Shown: positions 8,423-17,057 of the stretch, one piece after another
How positions within the stretch are numbered: position 1 is the first letter of the stretch
How the letters are laid out: each line of letters opens with the position of its first letter
From: Nonlabens dokdonensis DSW-6
Lineage (GTDB): Bacteria; Bacteroidota; Bacteroidia; Flavobacteriales; Flavobacteriaceae
NCBI RefSeq assembly: GCF_000332115.1
Contig: NC_020156.1
Location: 806,001 to 870,000 of the forward strand
Reading direction: 5' to 3'
DNA length: 64,000 nt
Translations under genes and position numbers: made by a program
The notes under the pieces: model-generated
The model's database searches: none
Told to the model about the DNA's origin: nothing
The model's input: only the letters and a program-made list of their open reading frames with translations

Positions 8423-9385
8423 CTATCCTTGAATTAGATACAAATACAATGGTAAGCCCAAAGTAATATTTAGTGGAAAAGTTATCGCAAGAGCCATAGG
8501 CAAATAGAGACTAGGATTAGCTTTAGGCGCTGCAATTCTCATAGCTGCTGGAACGGCAATATAAGATGCGCTGGCGGCAAGTATGGCAATCAATAATCGG
8601 TCACCAGTTTCACTAATCACGCAACCAGAAAGAAGCGCAACAACACAACCATTAATCAAAGGAACTACAATTGCAAAAACTAGAGCAAACCAACCTTTTT
8701 TGATTAATACACCTATTTTTTTACCACTAGTAATACCCATATCCAGTAAAAAAACGGCTAGAAAGCCTTTAAATAAGTCTGTAGTGAAAGGCTTTATGCC
8801 AGCGGCCTGCGCATCGCTTGCTATATATCCTATTACTAGACTTCCCAAAATAAGTATGACACTTCCATTTGTTATTGCGTGCTTTACCAGACCCCAAATT
8901 TTACCTGCAGAACGATCTTGATCTTTACTACATAAACTCATGAGTAAGACTCCTACAATTATAGATGGTGCTTCCATAAGTGCCATTACTGCGACCATGT
9001 GACCGCCGAAGGGAATGCCTTCCATTTCAAGATAACTAATCGCTGTTACAAATGTTACCGCACTTACTGAACCGTATGCAGCAGCAATCGCTCCAGCATT
9101 CTCTACCGTAAATTTCAACCTTAATATAAAAAAGGTATATAATGGAACAATAATCGCAAGAGCGATTCCTATAAACACAGCCCAGTAAATATCGGCAGTA
9201 AACACACTATGAGATAATTCTTGCCCACCTTTGAACCCTATAGCAAAGAGTAAGTATAAGGAAATGAACTTAGAAGAGTTTTTAGGAATCTCAAGGTCAC
9301 TTTTTATTTGAGAGGCAAACAATCCTAAAATAAAAAACAACAGGGCAGGATTAGACAGGTTATCTGTCAGTAGATGTAAATCCAT
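8423..9385 (-). CDS. sbtA: SbtA-family sodium-dependent bicarbonate transporter
   Basis: 320 residues with about ten membrane helices in two inverted halves, and the family pattern NPALLFFILGLFASQIKSDL at the N-terminus, FKGGQEL, and AYGSVSAVTFVTA in the middle. SbtA proteins import bicarbonate with Na+; in heterotrophic marine flavobacteria they are thought to supply anaplerotic carboxylation. The family's PII-like partner SbtB is not recognisable nearby; instead two small unknown genes precede it in the same operon (17 and 21-base gaps). The divergent LysR regulator at 10076 is the probable controller. Confidence 0.9.
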   Translation of the reverse strand: MDLHLLTDNLSNPALLFFILGLFASQIKSDLEIPKNSSKFISLYLLFAIGFKGGQELSHSVFTADIYWAVFIGIALAIIVPLYTFFILRLKFTVENAGAIAAAYGSVSAVTFVTAISYLEMEGIPFGGHMVAVMALMEAPSIIVGVLLMSLCSKDQDRSAGKIWGLVKHAITNGSVILILGSLVIGYIASDAQAAGIKPFTTDLFKGFLAVFLLDMGITSGKKIGVLIKKGWFALVFAIVVPLINGCVVALLSGCVISETGDRLLIAILAASASYIAVPAAMRIAAPKANPSLYLPMALAITFPLNITLGLPLYLYLIQG

Positions 9386-9406
9386 TAGAAGTGACTGAGT
9401 GAGTGT

Positions 9407-9700
9407 TTAGTCTATAATTTCAATTTCTAAAATACCATTGATCTTAATTCTTTTGCCATTTGCCTTTGCCTCGCGACAGATCTCTTTAAACTTTTTTCTT
9501 TCTAAATCAAGTTCTACTACGCGACTATCGTCATATTTAGTATTACTATTCACATTTCCTTCACACATAGAAAGTCTATGTAGTTTATGAAAATTTATCT
9601 TTTCTCTAATCAAGCTGCTCACCACATCTGCGGCCTCTGATGGAGAAAATTTGCTGTCGACTAATTGAACTTTTGTCATAACTTCTTTACTTGCATTCAT
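9407..9700 (-). CDS. Small conserved flavobacterial protein, function unknown
   Basis: 97 residues, soluble, charged, no signal peptide or membrane segment. The pattern VQLVDSKFSPSEAADVVSSL, then REKINFHKLHRLSMCEGN, and a C-terminal beta-like tail (KRIKINGILEIEI) looks like a small flavobacterial family I have seen only as hypothetical. It is the middle gene between a two-helix membrane protein and sbtA, with gaps of 17 and 21 bases, so it is co-expressed with bicarbonate uptake. A role as a soluble modulator of SbtA is possible but not shown. Confidence 0.7.
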   Translation of the reverse strand: MNASKEVMTKVQLVDSKFSPSEAADVVSSLIREKINFHKLHRLSMCEGNVNSNTKYDDSRVVELDLERKKFKEICREAKANGKRIKINGILEIEIID

Positions 9701-9717
9701 AGTATTAGGGATTATTT

Positions 9718-9984
9718 TTAGGCGGTTTTTGATTTAAAAGAAATATGTATAATCACTAGTAATAGCACAATAGCGATAGGCATAATTAAATATTTAGACA
9801 TAGGATGGTCTTCAATAAGACAAAATATACTTACAACTAAATATGCGATAGCAACTATTGAGATTAAAGCATATCTAAGGATTTGAATTAAACGGTCTAA
9901 ATTTAAATAAGGTAAAATATGTATCGTCTGACTTGCTCGCATGGAACGATCATCTTTCTCTCTGGAATTTAATTGTTGTATCAT
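9718..9984 (-). CDS. Small two-helix membrane protein, unknown function
   Basis: 88 residues: a polar N-terminus of about 35 residues, then two hydrophobic helices (ILRYALISIVAIAYLVVSIF and LIMPIAIVLLLVIIHI) separated by a short acidic/His loop (LIEDHPMS). I do not recognise the family. It is the first gene of the predicted three-gene operon with 9407-9700 and sbtA, transcribed away from the LysR gene. Confidence 0.65.
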   Translation of the reverse strand: MIQQLNSREKDDRSMRASQTIHILPYLNLDRLIQILRYALISIVAIAYLVVSIFCLIEDHPMSKYLIMPIAIVLLLVIIHISFKSKTA

Positions 9985-10043
9985 TTTTCTATTTTTTATT
10001 AATCCGTGGCAAAGATGCGATCTTTTAAATGTTAATTTTTATT

Positions 10044-10051
10044 TATATTTG
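10044..10051 (+). promoter_or_regulatory. -7 promoter element of the LysR gene
   Basis: TATATTTG matches TAnnTTTG, 24 bases before the ATG. No clear -33 element was seen. Confidence 0.5.
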
Positions 10052-10075
10052 TAATGAAATACATAAAATAAAATT

Positions 10076-10999
10076 ATGCATTATACGTTACACCAACTTC
10101 AAATATTTCTACAAATCGTAGATAAAAAGAGCATTACTAAAGCATCTGAAGTATTATTTTTAACTCAACCAGCGGTTTCTATACAACTCAAAAAGTTTCA
10201 AGAACAGTTTCCTATTCCTTTAACTGAGGTAATAGGGAGGCAATTGTACGTAACAGATTTTGGACTTGAAATAGCTGCAACTGCTAAACGTATTTTGGAA
10301 GAGGTCCAGGTGATAGAATATAGAACCAAGCAATTTCAAGGAAAATTAGCTGGTAAATTGAAGCTTTCGATAGTTTCTACTGGTAAATATGTTATGCCTT
10401 ATTTTCTTTCAGGGTTTTTGAATCAACATGCAAGCGTAGATTTCTCAATGGATGTCACAAATAAAAAGAACGTTATTCATGATCTTGAAAAGAATAAGGT
10501 TGACTTTGCATTAGTTTCTGTATTACCAGATCATCTGGATTTGGAAGCTTTACCACTTATGAAAAATGAACTTTTTCTAGTAGGTAATGCAGAAAGAGAA
10601 AACAGTCGAAAAGGTAAAAAGGATCTAATTTTTTCTAAAGAACCACTATTGTATAGAGAAGAAGGCTCTGCAACCAGAAACGCTATGGAAAGCTTTATTC
10701 AAGGAAAAAACCTAATGGCAAGTAAAAAAATAGAGCTCACCTCAAATGAAGCCCTTAAGCAAGCAGTAATCGCTGGATTAGGTTATTCAATTATGCCCAT
10801 TATAGGGATTAAAAATGCTGTTGACAGAGGAGAAATTGAAATCATTCCTTATACTGGTTTACCTATAAAAACTCAATGGAATTTAATATGGCTCAAGAAG
10901 AAAAAATTATCTCCTGCGGCTCTTGCATTCAAAGATTACATCATTGAAAACAAAGAAGATATTATTAAAAAACATTTCACTTGGGTATCAAAATCGTGA
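10076..10999 (+). CDS. LysR-family regulator, CbbR/CmpR-like
   Basis: 307 residues. The N-terminal winged HTH (LHQLQIFLQIVDKKSITKAS, TQPAVSIQLKKFQEQ) is followed by a two-lobed substrate-binding domain with GLGYSIMPIIGIKNAV near residue 240. The start of the HTH resembles CbbR/CmpR regulators of CO2 fixation and bicarbonate uptake. Its divergent position relative to the sbtA operon supports control of bicarbonate transport. The 91-base divergent region is very AT-rich, so T-N11-A LysR boxes cannot be told from background. Confidence 0.9.
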   Translation: MHYTLHQLQIFLQIVDKKSITKASEVLFLTQPAVSIQLKKFQEQFPIPLTEVIGRQLYVTDFGLEIAATAKRILEEVQVIEYRTKQFQGKLAGKLKLSIVSTGKYVMPYFLSGFLNQHASVDFSMDVTNKKNVIHDLEKNKVDFALVSVLPDHLDLEALPLMKNELFLVGNAERENSRKGKKDLIFSKEPLLYREEGSATRNAMESFIQGKNLMASKKIELTSNEALKQAVIAGLGYSIMPIIGIKNAVDRGEIEIIPYTGLPIKTQWNLIWLKKKKLSPAALAFKDYIIENKEDIIKKHFTWVSKS

Positions 11000-11036
11000 T
11001 ATATCAAGCTTTTATTTCAACGTAGTTTATGGGTTC

Positions 11037-11052
11037 CGCTTTCGCGAAAGCG
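11037..11052. repeat. Dispersed palindrome copy 4 (intergenic)
   Basis: Exact CGCTTTCGCGAAAGCG; with flanks TTC/GAA the inverted repeat extends to 22 bases (11034-11055). It lies between the convergent ends of the LysR and Omp85-like genes. No U-tract adjoins the hairpin, so it is not an ordinary terminator. Confidence 0.95.
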
Positions 11053-11075
11053 GAATAAAAAACGACACGTTCTCT

Positions 11076-12221
11076 CTAAAAAGCCTCAGCAATACTTAAG
11101 TAAAAACTGTTTGTTCCACGACCAAATCCCCAATCAAAACGAATGTTTAGATTTTCAGTTTTATCTAGTTTAAAACGCAATCCAGCGCCGTAATTAGGTT
11201 TTAAATCACCAAACCTGAAGTCGCTAACATTTCTATAAACATCTCCTGTTCCCGCAAAAACCACCGCACCAAATCTAGAATCGGCAAAGTTTTTTCTATA
11301 TTCCACTTGGGTCGCTAGCATGTCGCGCTCCACAAATCTTCCTTCTTGATAACCACGCATGATCTCACTACTCCCGAAAAACGCATACTCAGAGAAAGGA
11401 ATATCTTCTCGAGTAAAACGACCTATTAATTGAACAGCCAATATATCTTCATTTTTCTCTGACACATCAAAATAATGACGTATATCAAATCTGGTAAGAT
11501 TAAATTTATTAGTTCCGCCCAAGGCCTTAAAATATTTCCCATGAGTGAATTCCAAATACCACCCATCTTGGGCATTTAAAATATTGCTTCTGCTATCAAA
11601 GAGTACCGCAACCTCAGCTCCTACTGATGTAGAACCGTCAAAACCGTCTGGCCTATTTTGAGCTATTAAACCATCTTCTTCAATTTGCGTATTGTATATA
11701 TGGTTGTACCTGACTCCACCACCGATAAATAAAAACCGATGAAACATACGTTTCAAAAATATAGGCTCAAAAAGAAATTGATTGTAATCATATTGCTCCT
11801 CTGCACTGTCTGGTGTATCTTTTCCTATACCATAATACAATCTAGGGTAATTTTGAAATAATAGATTTCCCTCTATAACCCATTCTTCTTGATTTGTAAA
11901 AATTTCAAATCCAGAATATAGGAAAAACTGACTATTCAAAGTATACTGAAGCGTGATGGGCATATTTGAAGTTCTTGTTTCTTCACCACTACCATTAAAC
12001 TTAAACAGATACTTTGCACCTGTACCAAAGGCAAAATTTGTCTCTGGTGCATAACTCATTACTGGCGCAGCAATGAATTTTTGTTTATATAGAGTAGAAT
12101 CGCGCTCAGCTGCTTTTTTGTTAGGATAAAATGTAAAAAACTCTTTTATGTCTTCTACTACTTGTGATTGCGCAGAGAAACTAGTGATAAAAAATAAAAG
12201 AATACAGCATGCCTTAGGCAT
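11076..12221 (-). CDS. BamA/TamA-type outer-membrane barrel protein without POTRA domains
   Basis: About 381 residues from the ATG at 12219-12221. The signal peptide (MPKACCILLFFITSFSAQSQ) leads to a stretch ending in a surface-antigen (Omp85) barrel with GYQEGRF near residue 300 and aromatic end strands (FDWGFGRGTNSFYLSIAEAF). At this length there is no room for POTRA repeats, so it is a barrel-only homologue, not BamA itself. The frame continues to a TTG at 12245 (8 more residues), a possible alternative start. It appears to be a single-gene unit; client or lipid substrate is unknown. Confidence 0.82.
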   Translation of the reverse strand: MPKACCILLFFITSFSAQSQVVEDIKEFFTFYPNKKAAERDSTLYKQKFIAAPVMSYAPETNFAFGTGAKYLFKFNGSGEETRTSNMPITLQYTLNSQFFLYSGFEIFTNQEEWVIEGNLLFQNYPRLYYGIGKDTPDSAEEQYDYNQFLFEPIFLKRMFHRFLFIGGGVRYNHIYNTQIEEDGLIAQNRPDGFDGSTSVGAEVAVLFDSRSNILNAQDGWYLEFTHGKYFKALGGTNKFNLTRFDIRHYFDVSEKNEDILAVQLIGRFTREDIPFSEYAFFGSSEIMRGYQEGRFVERDMLATQVEYRKNFADSRFGAVVFAGTGDVYRNVSDFRFGDLKPNYGAGLRFKLDKTENLNIRFDWGFGRGTNSFYLSIAEAF

Positions 12222-12294
12222 GGAGAATTTATAGTGGTATTTCAATGAAGTTTATTTAAGAGTAATATAGTTGTTTTATAAAAGTACAAAGGTT

Positions 12295-12302
12295 CAAATC
12301 TA
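12295..12302 (-). promoter_or_regulatory. -7 promoter element of the barrel gene
   Basis: TAGATTTG on the leftward strand matches TAnnTTTG, about 70 bases before the ATG at 12221. Confidence 0.4.
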
Positions 12303-12342
12303 ATCATAAAACGATTTAAATATGAGGTCAAAACATTAAAGT

Positions 12343-13407
12343 TTATTCGCGATCATCCTTATCTAAAGCTTGATTAGTACTAATCTTATTGTCTGATTTA
12401 TTGTTGTACTGTTGCTGTTCCTTATTTATGGTCTCTGAATCTGAATTTTCTTTTGATGAATTATGTGAATTGTTAGACTCATTTTTATCTCGTCGCTCTT
12501 GCGCCTCTTTAATATCATGAGCATCTCGTACCTGCACATGAGTTGGAAATGGCAAATCTATTCCAGCTTCATCCATAGCATGCTGTGTTTTGGCGATCAC
12601 CTCACTAAAGGTTTTCACTACGTTTCCACGTTTAGAATCTGTCCACCAGCGCATTCTTATAGTTAACCAACTATCTGCTTGATCCCAGTTTAATATATCG
12701 ATAGGTTTATCTTTTACAACACCTTCGGTATTTTCTAAAGTCTCTCTTAATATTTTTACTGCTTTATCATAAGGTTGATCGTATCCTAGACCCAAATCAT
12801 ATTGAGATCTAATATAATCATGTGCAGTAATCACTTTTACAGCGTTAGTATAGATTTCGTTATTGGGTACAACGATATCGATACCGTCATAAGTTGTGAT
12901 AACTGTTGCGCGAGTTTCAATTCTATCTACTCGACCTTTCATACCGTTTACTTCAATTTCATCTCCTATTCTAAATGGCTGTCTGGTCAAAATTAAAATA
13001 CCTGCTAACCAATTCTGTAAAATGTCTTGAAATGCAAAACCGATTGCGACACTGCTTACACCCATTCCGGCAATAAGATCTCCAAATCCTATAGAAGGAG
13101 CAACGATAGTGACACAAAGAAAAAATCCTAGCAAGATGAAAATCCACTTAGAAAAACTTCCTAATATCTCTCCGAAGTTAGATCTATTCCTCTTTTTAAG
13201 CTGTCTTTTGATGAAAGAACCCAACCATCTAGCTATTAATATAATAACTATAAAAAGAATTATACCAAGTAGAATATTTGGAAGGTTTTTAATGAATCCA
13301 TCCAGCCAAGTATCAATTTTTTCCCAGATACTTTGTGTGTTTATATCAATCTCTCCTTTAACATCTTTAGGATTATTTTGGACAGTATCTTGAAAATAAC
13401 TAAGCAT
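12343..13407 (-). CDS. MscS-family mechanosensitive channel
   Basis: 354 residues. Three membrane helices lie within residues about 30-135, the last being the glycine-rich pore helix (GFGDLIAGMGVSSVAIGFAF). The MscS beta domain follows (GILILTRQPFRIGDEIEVNG, then TYDGIDIVVPNNEIYTNAV) and then the cytoplasmic alpha/beta domain. A C-terminal tail of about 55 charged, Asn/Ser/Lys-rich residues is probably disordered. Channels of this kind release solutes on hypo-osmotic shock. Confidence 0.93.
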   Translation of the reverse strand: MLSYFQDTVQNNPKDVKGEIDINTQSIWEKIDTWLDGFIKNLPNILLGIILFIVIILIARWLGSFIKRQLKKRNRSNFGEILGSFSKWIFILLGFFLCVTIVAPSIGFGDLIAGMGVSSVAIGFAFQDILQNWLAGILILTRQPFRIGDEIEVNGMKGRVDRIETRATVITTYDGIDIVVPNNEIYTNAVKVITAHDYIRSQYDLGLGYDQPYDKAVKILRETLENTEGVVKDKPIDILNWDQADSWLTIRMRWWTDSKRGNVVKTFSEVIAKTQHAMDEAGIDLPFPTHVQVRDAHDIKEAQERRDKNESNNSHNSSKENSDSETINKEQQQYNNKSDNKISTNQALDKDDRE

Positions 13408-13591
13408 ATTTATTAATTTATGCTAAAACTATTTGAATAATTTTGATAATTTGTTAATCTCTTATAAATAAACACTTTTTTAACTTAGTTTAGTGTAAGT
13501 TAAATATTTGATCATTTATCAGATTAAGGCTTTCAGAGCTTTTGTTAAATACTTGCCTACCCATTATTTATACGCCTAAAACACATGCATT

Positions 13592-13620
13592 AAAAAAGAG
13601 GCTCTTAGAACCTCTTTTTT
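13592..13620 (-). terminator. Rho-independent terminator of the GH31 gene
   Basis: Stem AAAAAAGAGG/CCTCTTTTTT (13592-13601 with 13611-13620) with a 9-base loop. T-runs on both strands make it bidirectional, but only the GH31 gene (stop at 13640) ends here. Confidence 0.85.
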
Positions 13621-13639
13621 TGATATTACTTAATGAACT

Positions 13640-16042
13640 CTACTTACCTACAACATGTAGTTCGTTAAAATTCTTAGGCACGTACATTGTTTCGGTCTGT
13701 TGATCATAATTTAATTCCTCTAGACTTACTTCTACATTATCCACCTCAACATAATCGATTTCAAACGGTAAGCCTATAAAGTTAAAACGTAGCGTCTCAT
13801 ATTCGGTAGTGTATTTGCCATCTTTATATTGAGATATAATCATCTCTTTTTCTTTACCTTTAAAAGTCAAATTTCTAAGGCTGAAACGACCTTTTTTGTA
13901 GTCATAACCGTCTGAAGCATCTTCATATACAATAGACTTTTCTTTACCAACTGTATAATAAACGTCTAGAGTCAAGAATTCTATTTTCTTTTCACCTACA
14001 TATTGCATTACAGGATAACGTGGGATTATGGAACCTGTTTTTACAAATAGCGGAATCTCATCAATATCTGCATCTACCCAAGTTTCTTTTCCGCCGGTAA
14101 CCGTTTCACGAGTCCAGAAATTATACCATTCCCCTCGCGGAATATACATTCTACGGCCTTTTGCATTAGGTTCTAGAACGGGACAAACTAAAATTTGATC
14201 ACCGAACATAAACTCATCGTTTCTATAATGCGTTTGCGCATCTTCTTGATCATAAAGAACAAGCGACTTTAACATCGGTATTCCTTCATCTGCATATTGC
14301 CAGAATGTAGTGTATAAATATGGGAGCAATTTATAACGCAGCTCAATAAACTTCCTTGTAATATCAGTTACATTCTCATCAAATGTCCATGGTTCTTGAT
14401 CTCCATGATCTCCACTAGAATGCACACGACAAAATGGATGAAACACACCTAAAGCAATCCATCTAGCAAAAAGCTCTCCAGTAGGCTGCTCTGCAAAACC
14501 ACCTATATCTGATCCAGCAAACGACATTCCTGAAAGTGCCATGCGTTGCGCTTGAATGTTTGCAATACTTAAGTGTTCCCAAGTTGCTACGTTATCACCA
14601 AACCAACTGCTCGTGTAACGCTGCGTACCTGAATAAGCAGATCGCGTGATAACAAACGGGCGTTTAGGATAAATAAATTTCTTTACACCTTCATAGGTAG
14701 CACGAGCCATTTGCGCTCCATAAATATTATGCGCTTTTCTGTGCGAGCAAGGATGCCCGTCATAATCATGTCTTACATCATCTGGGAACGTTTTATTAGG
14801 AACTTCCATCACAGCTGGCTCGTTCATATCATTCCACACTCCTGCAAGACCGTTATCTGCTATTAGTCCTTTAAATAAATCTGCCCACCAGTCTCTTACT
14901 TTAGGATTTGTATAATCTGGGAAATAACATTCTCCTGGCCATACTTTTCCTTTCATATAAGGTCCATCAGCACGTTTACAGAAGTAATCGTTTGCCATTG
15001 CTTCTTTATAAACGCTATAATCTGGATCTACTTTAATTCCTGGATCTATAATGGCGATGGTTTTAAAACCTTCTTCCTTTAAATCGCTGATCATTTTAGT
15101 AGGGTTTGGGAACTTCTCATTATCCCATGTAAAACAACGGAAACCGTCCATGTAATCGATATCTAAATAGATGGCATCACAAGGTATTTGTAACTCTCTA
15201 AATTTTGAAGTGATCTCTCTTACATTGCTTTCTGGATAATAACTCCATTTACATTGATGGAAACCTAATGCCCATAACGGTGGTAATTCTGGTTTACCAG
15301 TTAATTCTGTATAACCAGTTACTACATTATTGATATCTGGACCATAAACAAAATAATAATCCATATTTCCACCTTGCGCCCAGAAACTGGTCACGTGATG
15401 ACGTTCTTGAGCAAAGTCAAAGAATGATCTAAAGGTATTATCAAAGAAAATACCGTAAGCGATTTTATTTTGTAGTCCTATATAAAAAGGAACATTCTTG
15501 TAAAGCGGATCGGTATTTTTCCCAAAAGCATATTGATCCGTTCCCCACATTTCAAATCTTTTGGCACGCATGTTATTGTCGGCTGGCTTATCACCTAGAC
15601 CGTAATAGCTTTCTCCTGGCTGCGCCTTTTTAGACATTTTTACTACTTCACCTCCATGCTCGTAACTTTCTTCATAGTGAAAACCTAGCTCATCTTCACA
15701 AATGATCTTTCCATCAAGATCAAATATTCTAGATCTCAAGTCAGATTTTGCAATATGACAAACGATTTTTGAAGTAGTTATTTCATAAAACGTTTCCTTC
15801 TCTACAACGTTCAGCTTATTATAACCTCTGTTGCTGGTTGCTTCTACCGCATAAGAAAAGTCTTTTTGAAGTTTGCCACCTGTTCCATACTTGAATCTAA
15901 TTACGCTGTCGCGAAAGATTTGTAAACGCAAGATCACGCCATTATCAGTATGAAAGGTAAGTGTATCTACCACATGGTCAAACGTGGTTAAACGTCCCGG
16001 AAACACATTTCCTTGACTATGTAATTCTGTATTTGTAATCAT
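13640..16042 (-). CDS. Glycoside hydrolase family 31 (alpha-glucosidase type)
   Basis: About 800 residues from the ATG at 16040-16042. The catalytic nucleophile Asp is in GVWNDMNEP, the acid/base Asp in GSDIGGF, and IYLDIDYMDGFRCFTWD and RSAYSGTQRY are further GH31 landmarks. C-terminal beta domains follow. No signal peptide is seen, so it is cytoplasmic and probably cleaves alpha-glucosides from maltodextrin or glycogen, fitting the glycogen operon nearby. The frame is open to an ATG at 16084 (14 more residues), but those residues look non-native, and a near-match -7 element (TAATATTG, 16057-16064) lies inside them. Confidence 0.92.
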   Translation of the reverse strand: MITNTELHSQGNVFPGRLTTFDHVVDTLTFHTDNGVILRLQIFRDSVIRFKYGTGGKLQKDFSYAVEATSNRGYNKLNVVEKETFYEITTSKIVCHIAKSDLRSRIFDLDGKIICEDELGFHYEESYEHGGEVVKMSKKAQPGESYYGLGDKPADNNMRAKRFEMWGTDQYAFGKNTDPLYKNVPFYIGLQNKIAYGIFFDNTFRSFFDFAQERHHVTSFWAQGGNMDYYFVYGPDINNVVTGYTELTGKPELPPLWALGFHQCKWSYYPESNVREITSKFRELQIPCDAIYLDIDYMDGFRCFTWDNEKFPNPTKMISDLKEEGFKTIAIIDPGIKVDPDYSVYKEAMANDYFCKRADGPYMKGKVWPGECYFPDYTNPKVRDWWADLFKGLIADNGLAGVWNDMNEPAVMEVPNKTFPDDVRHDYDGHPCSHRKAHNIYGAQMARATYEGVKKFIYPKRPFVITRSAYSGTQRYTSSWFGDNVATWEHLSIANIQAQRMALSGMSFAGSDIGGFAEQPTGELFARWIALGVFHPFCRVHSSGDHGDQEPWTFDENVTDITRKFIELRYKLLPYLYTTFWQYADEGIPMLKSLVLYDQEDAQTHYRNDEFMFGDQILVCPVLEPNAKGRRMYIPRGEWYNFWTRETVTGGKETWVDADIDEIPLFVKTGSIIPRYPVMQYVGEKKIEFLTLDVYYTVGKEKSIVYEDASDGYDYKKGRFSLRNLTFKGKEKEMIISQYKDGKYTTEYETLRFNFIGLPFEIDYVEVDNVEVSLEELNYDQQTETMYVPKNFNELHVVGK

Positions 16043-16283
16043 AAAATGATGATGTTCAATATTATAACAGAGAACAAATTGCATTCTCTTTAAAAACGAA
16101 AAATAGGAAAAAGATAGGAAAGCGCCCCATTAAAAATGAGATAGTTACGCAAGCGATAGAGTTTGATCAGATGTGAAAAATCAAAATTTGCTAAAATAAA
16201 ATGTGATGATCTTAACTGACTCGTTTATTTATGAAATTGACAAAATAAAATGAAATTTGTATCAAAAATTTATTTTTTGACAT

Positions 16284-16311
16284 CAAAAAAAGCCGATTCT
16301 TCAATCGGCTT
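16284..16311 (-). terminator. Rho-independent terminator of the DUF4136 gene
   Basis: 9-bp perfect stem (16290-16298 with 16303-16311, AAGCCGATT), 4-base loop and a 7-base U-tract read leftwards. The rest of the 300-base gap 16043-16342 holds nothing I can identify. Confidence 0.88.
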
Positions 16312-16342
16312 GTCATCTAATTCTTGAATAAAATTGATCAAA

Positions 16343-16939
16343 CTATTTTTTCTTCATCAACGGATACTCTTCAAAAATAGCGTTTACTAGTTGAGTCATT
16401 GCGTCTACATTCCCACTATCATAAATACTTGTACTACTAGCACCTTTCCACACCGTTTCATTGGTTTCCTTATCTACAAGATAAATGACCAAAGTTCCTT
16501 CTTTATAATTATAAGTATCTGTATCATATCCTACTACCGTTGGGTAATTAGTATATCCATAATAGTAATAATTGTTATAATAAGAGTTTACTCTTATACC
16601 TGGTCGATTGTAATATCCATAAGATGCATAAATTGGATTTTTTTCTACTTCAGTCTCTTCGTTAATTTTAGTACTTACTAAAACAAGTAAATCAGGATTA
16701 TCTCTATCTAATTCATAACCAGCATCTATCATATTGTCATTTACTGATTGTATAACGATGCGATTCACGCCATCATTTACTTTTTTATCAGGCAATTGCA
16801 AGGCTGCATTGGGCAGGTAAGAAAATGAATCGTATTTATTTAGGTTGTCGTCTGTTGTTTTAACTGTAGCTACCGCAGGTCCACAACTATAAAGTGTTGC
16901 AGTGATTACTATTAGAAAAATGGATTTAAATAATTTCAT
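16343..16939 (-). CDS. DUF4136 lipoprotein
   Basis: 198 residues. A lipoprotein signal peptide ends in lipobox TLYSC (Cys 19). The body has the DUF4136 plan: KYDSFSYLPNA near residue 40, a Tyr/Asn-rich variable stretch near 105-130, and EGTLVIYLVDKETNETVWKGAS near 150. DUF4136 proteins are small envelope lipoproteins without an assigned activity. It is a single-gene unit with its own terminator. Confidence 0.9.
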   Translation of the reverse strand: MKLFKSIFLIVITATLYSCGPAVATVKTTDDNLNKYDSFSYLPNAALQLPDKKVNDGVNRIVIQSVNDNMIDAGYELDRDNPDLLVLVSTKINEETEVEKNPIYASYGYYNRPGIRVNSYYNNYYYYGYTNYPTVVGYDTDTYNYKEGTLVIYLVDKETNETVWKGASSTSIYDSGNVDAMTQLVNAIFEEYPLMKKK

Positions 16940-17057
16940 AACTTTTTTTCTTTAGTATAATAAAGGATACCTCATTATACGTATAAAAAAAAGTCAATTG
17001 ATATGATCTTAACGGTTAGGATAGGCTTTTTAAGAGATTTTAAGAACCTCATTAGCC

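Noticed and set aside
12285..12305. GGTTCAAATCT resembling a tRNA T-arm
   Set aside because: No acceptor, D or anticodon stems around it.
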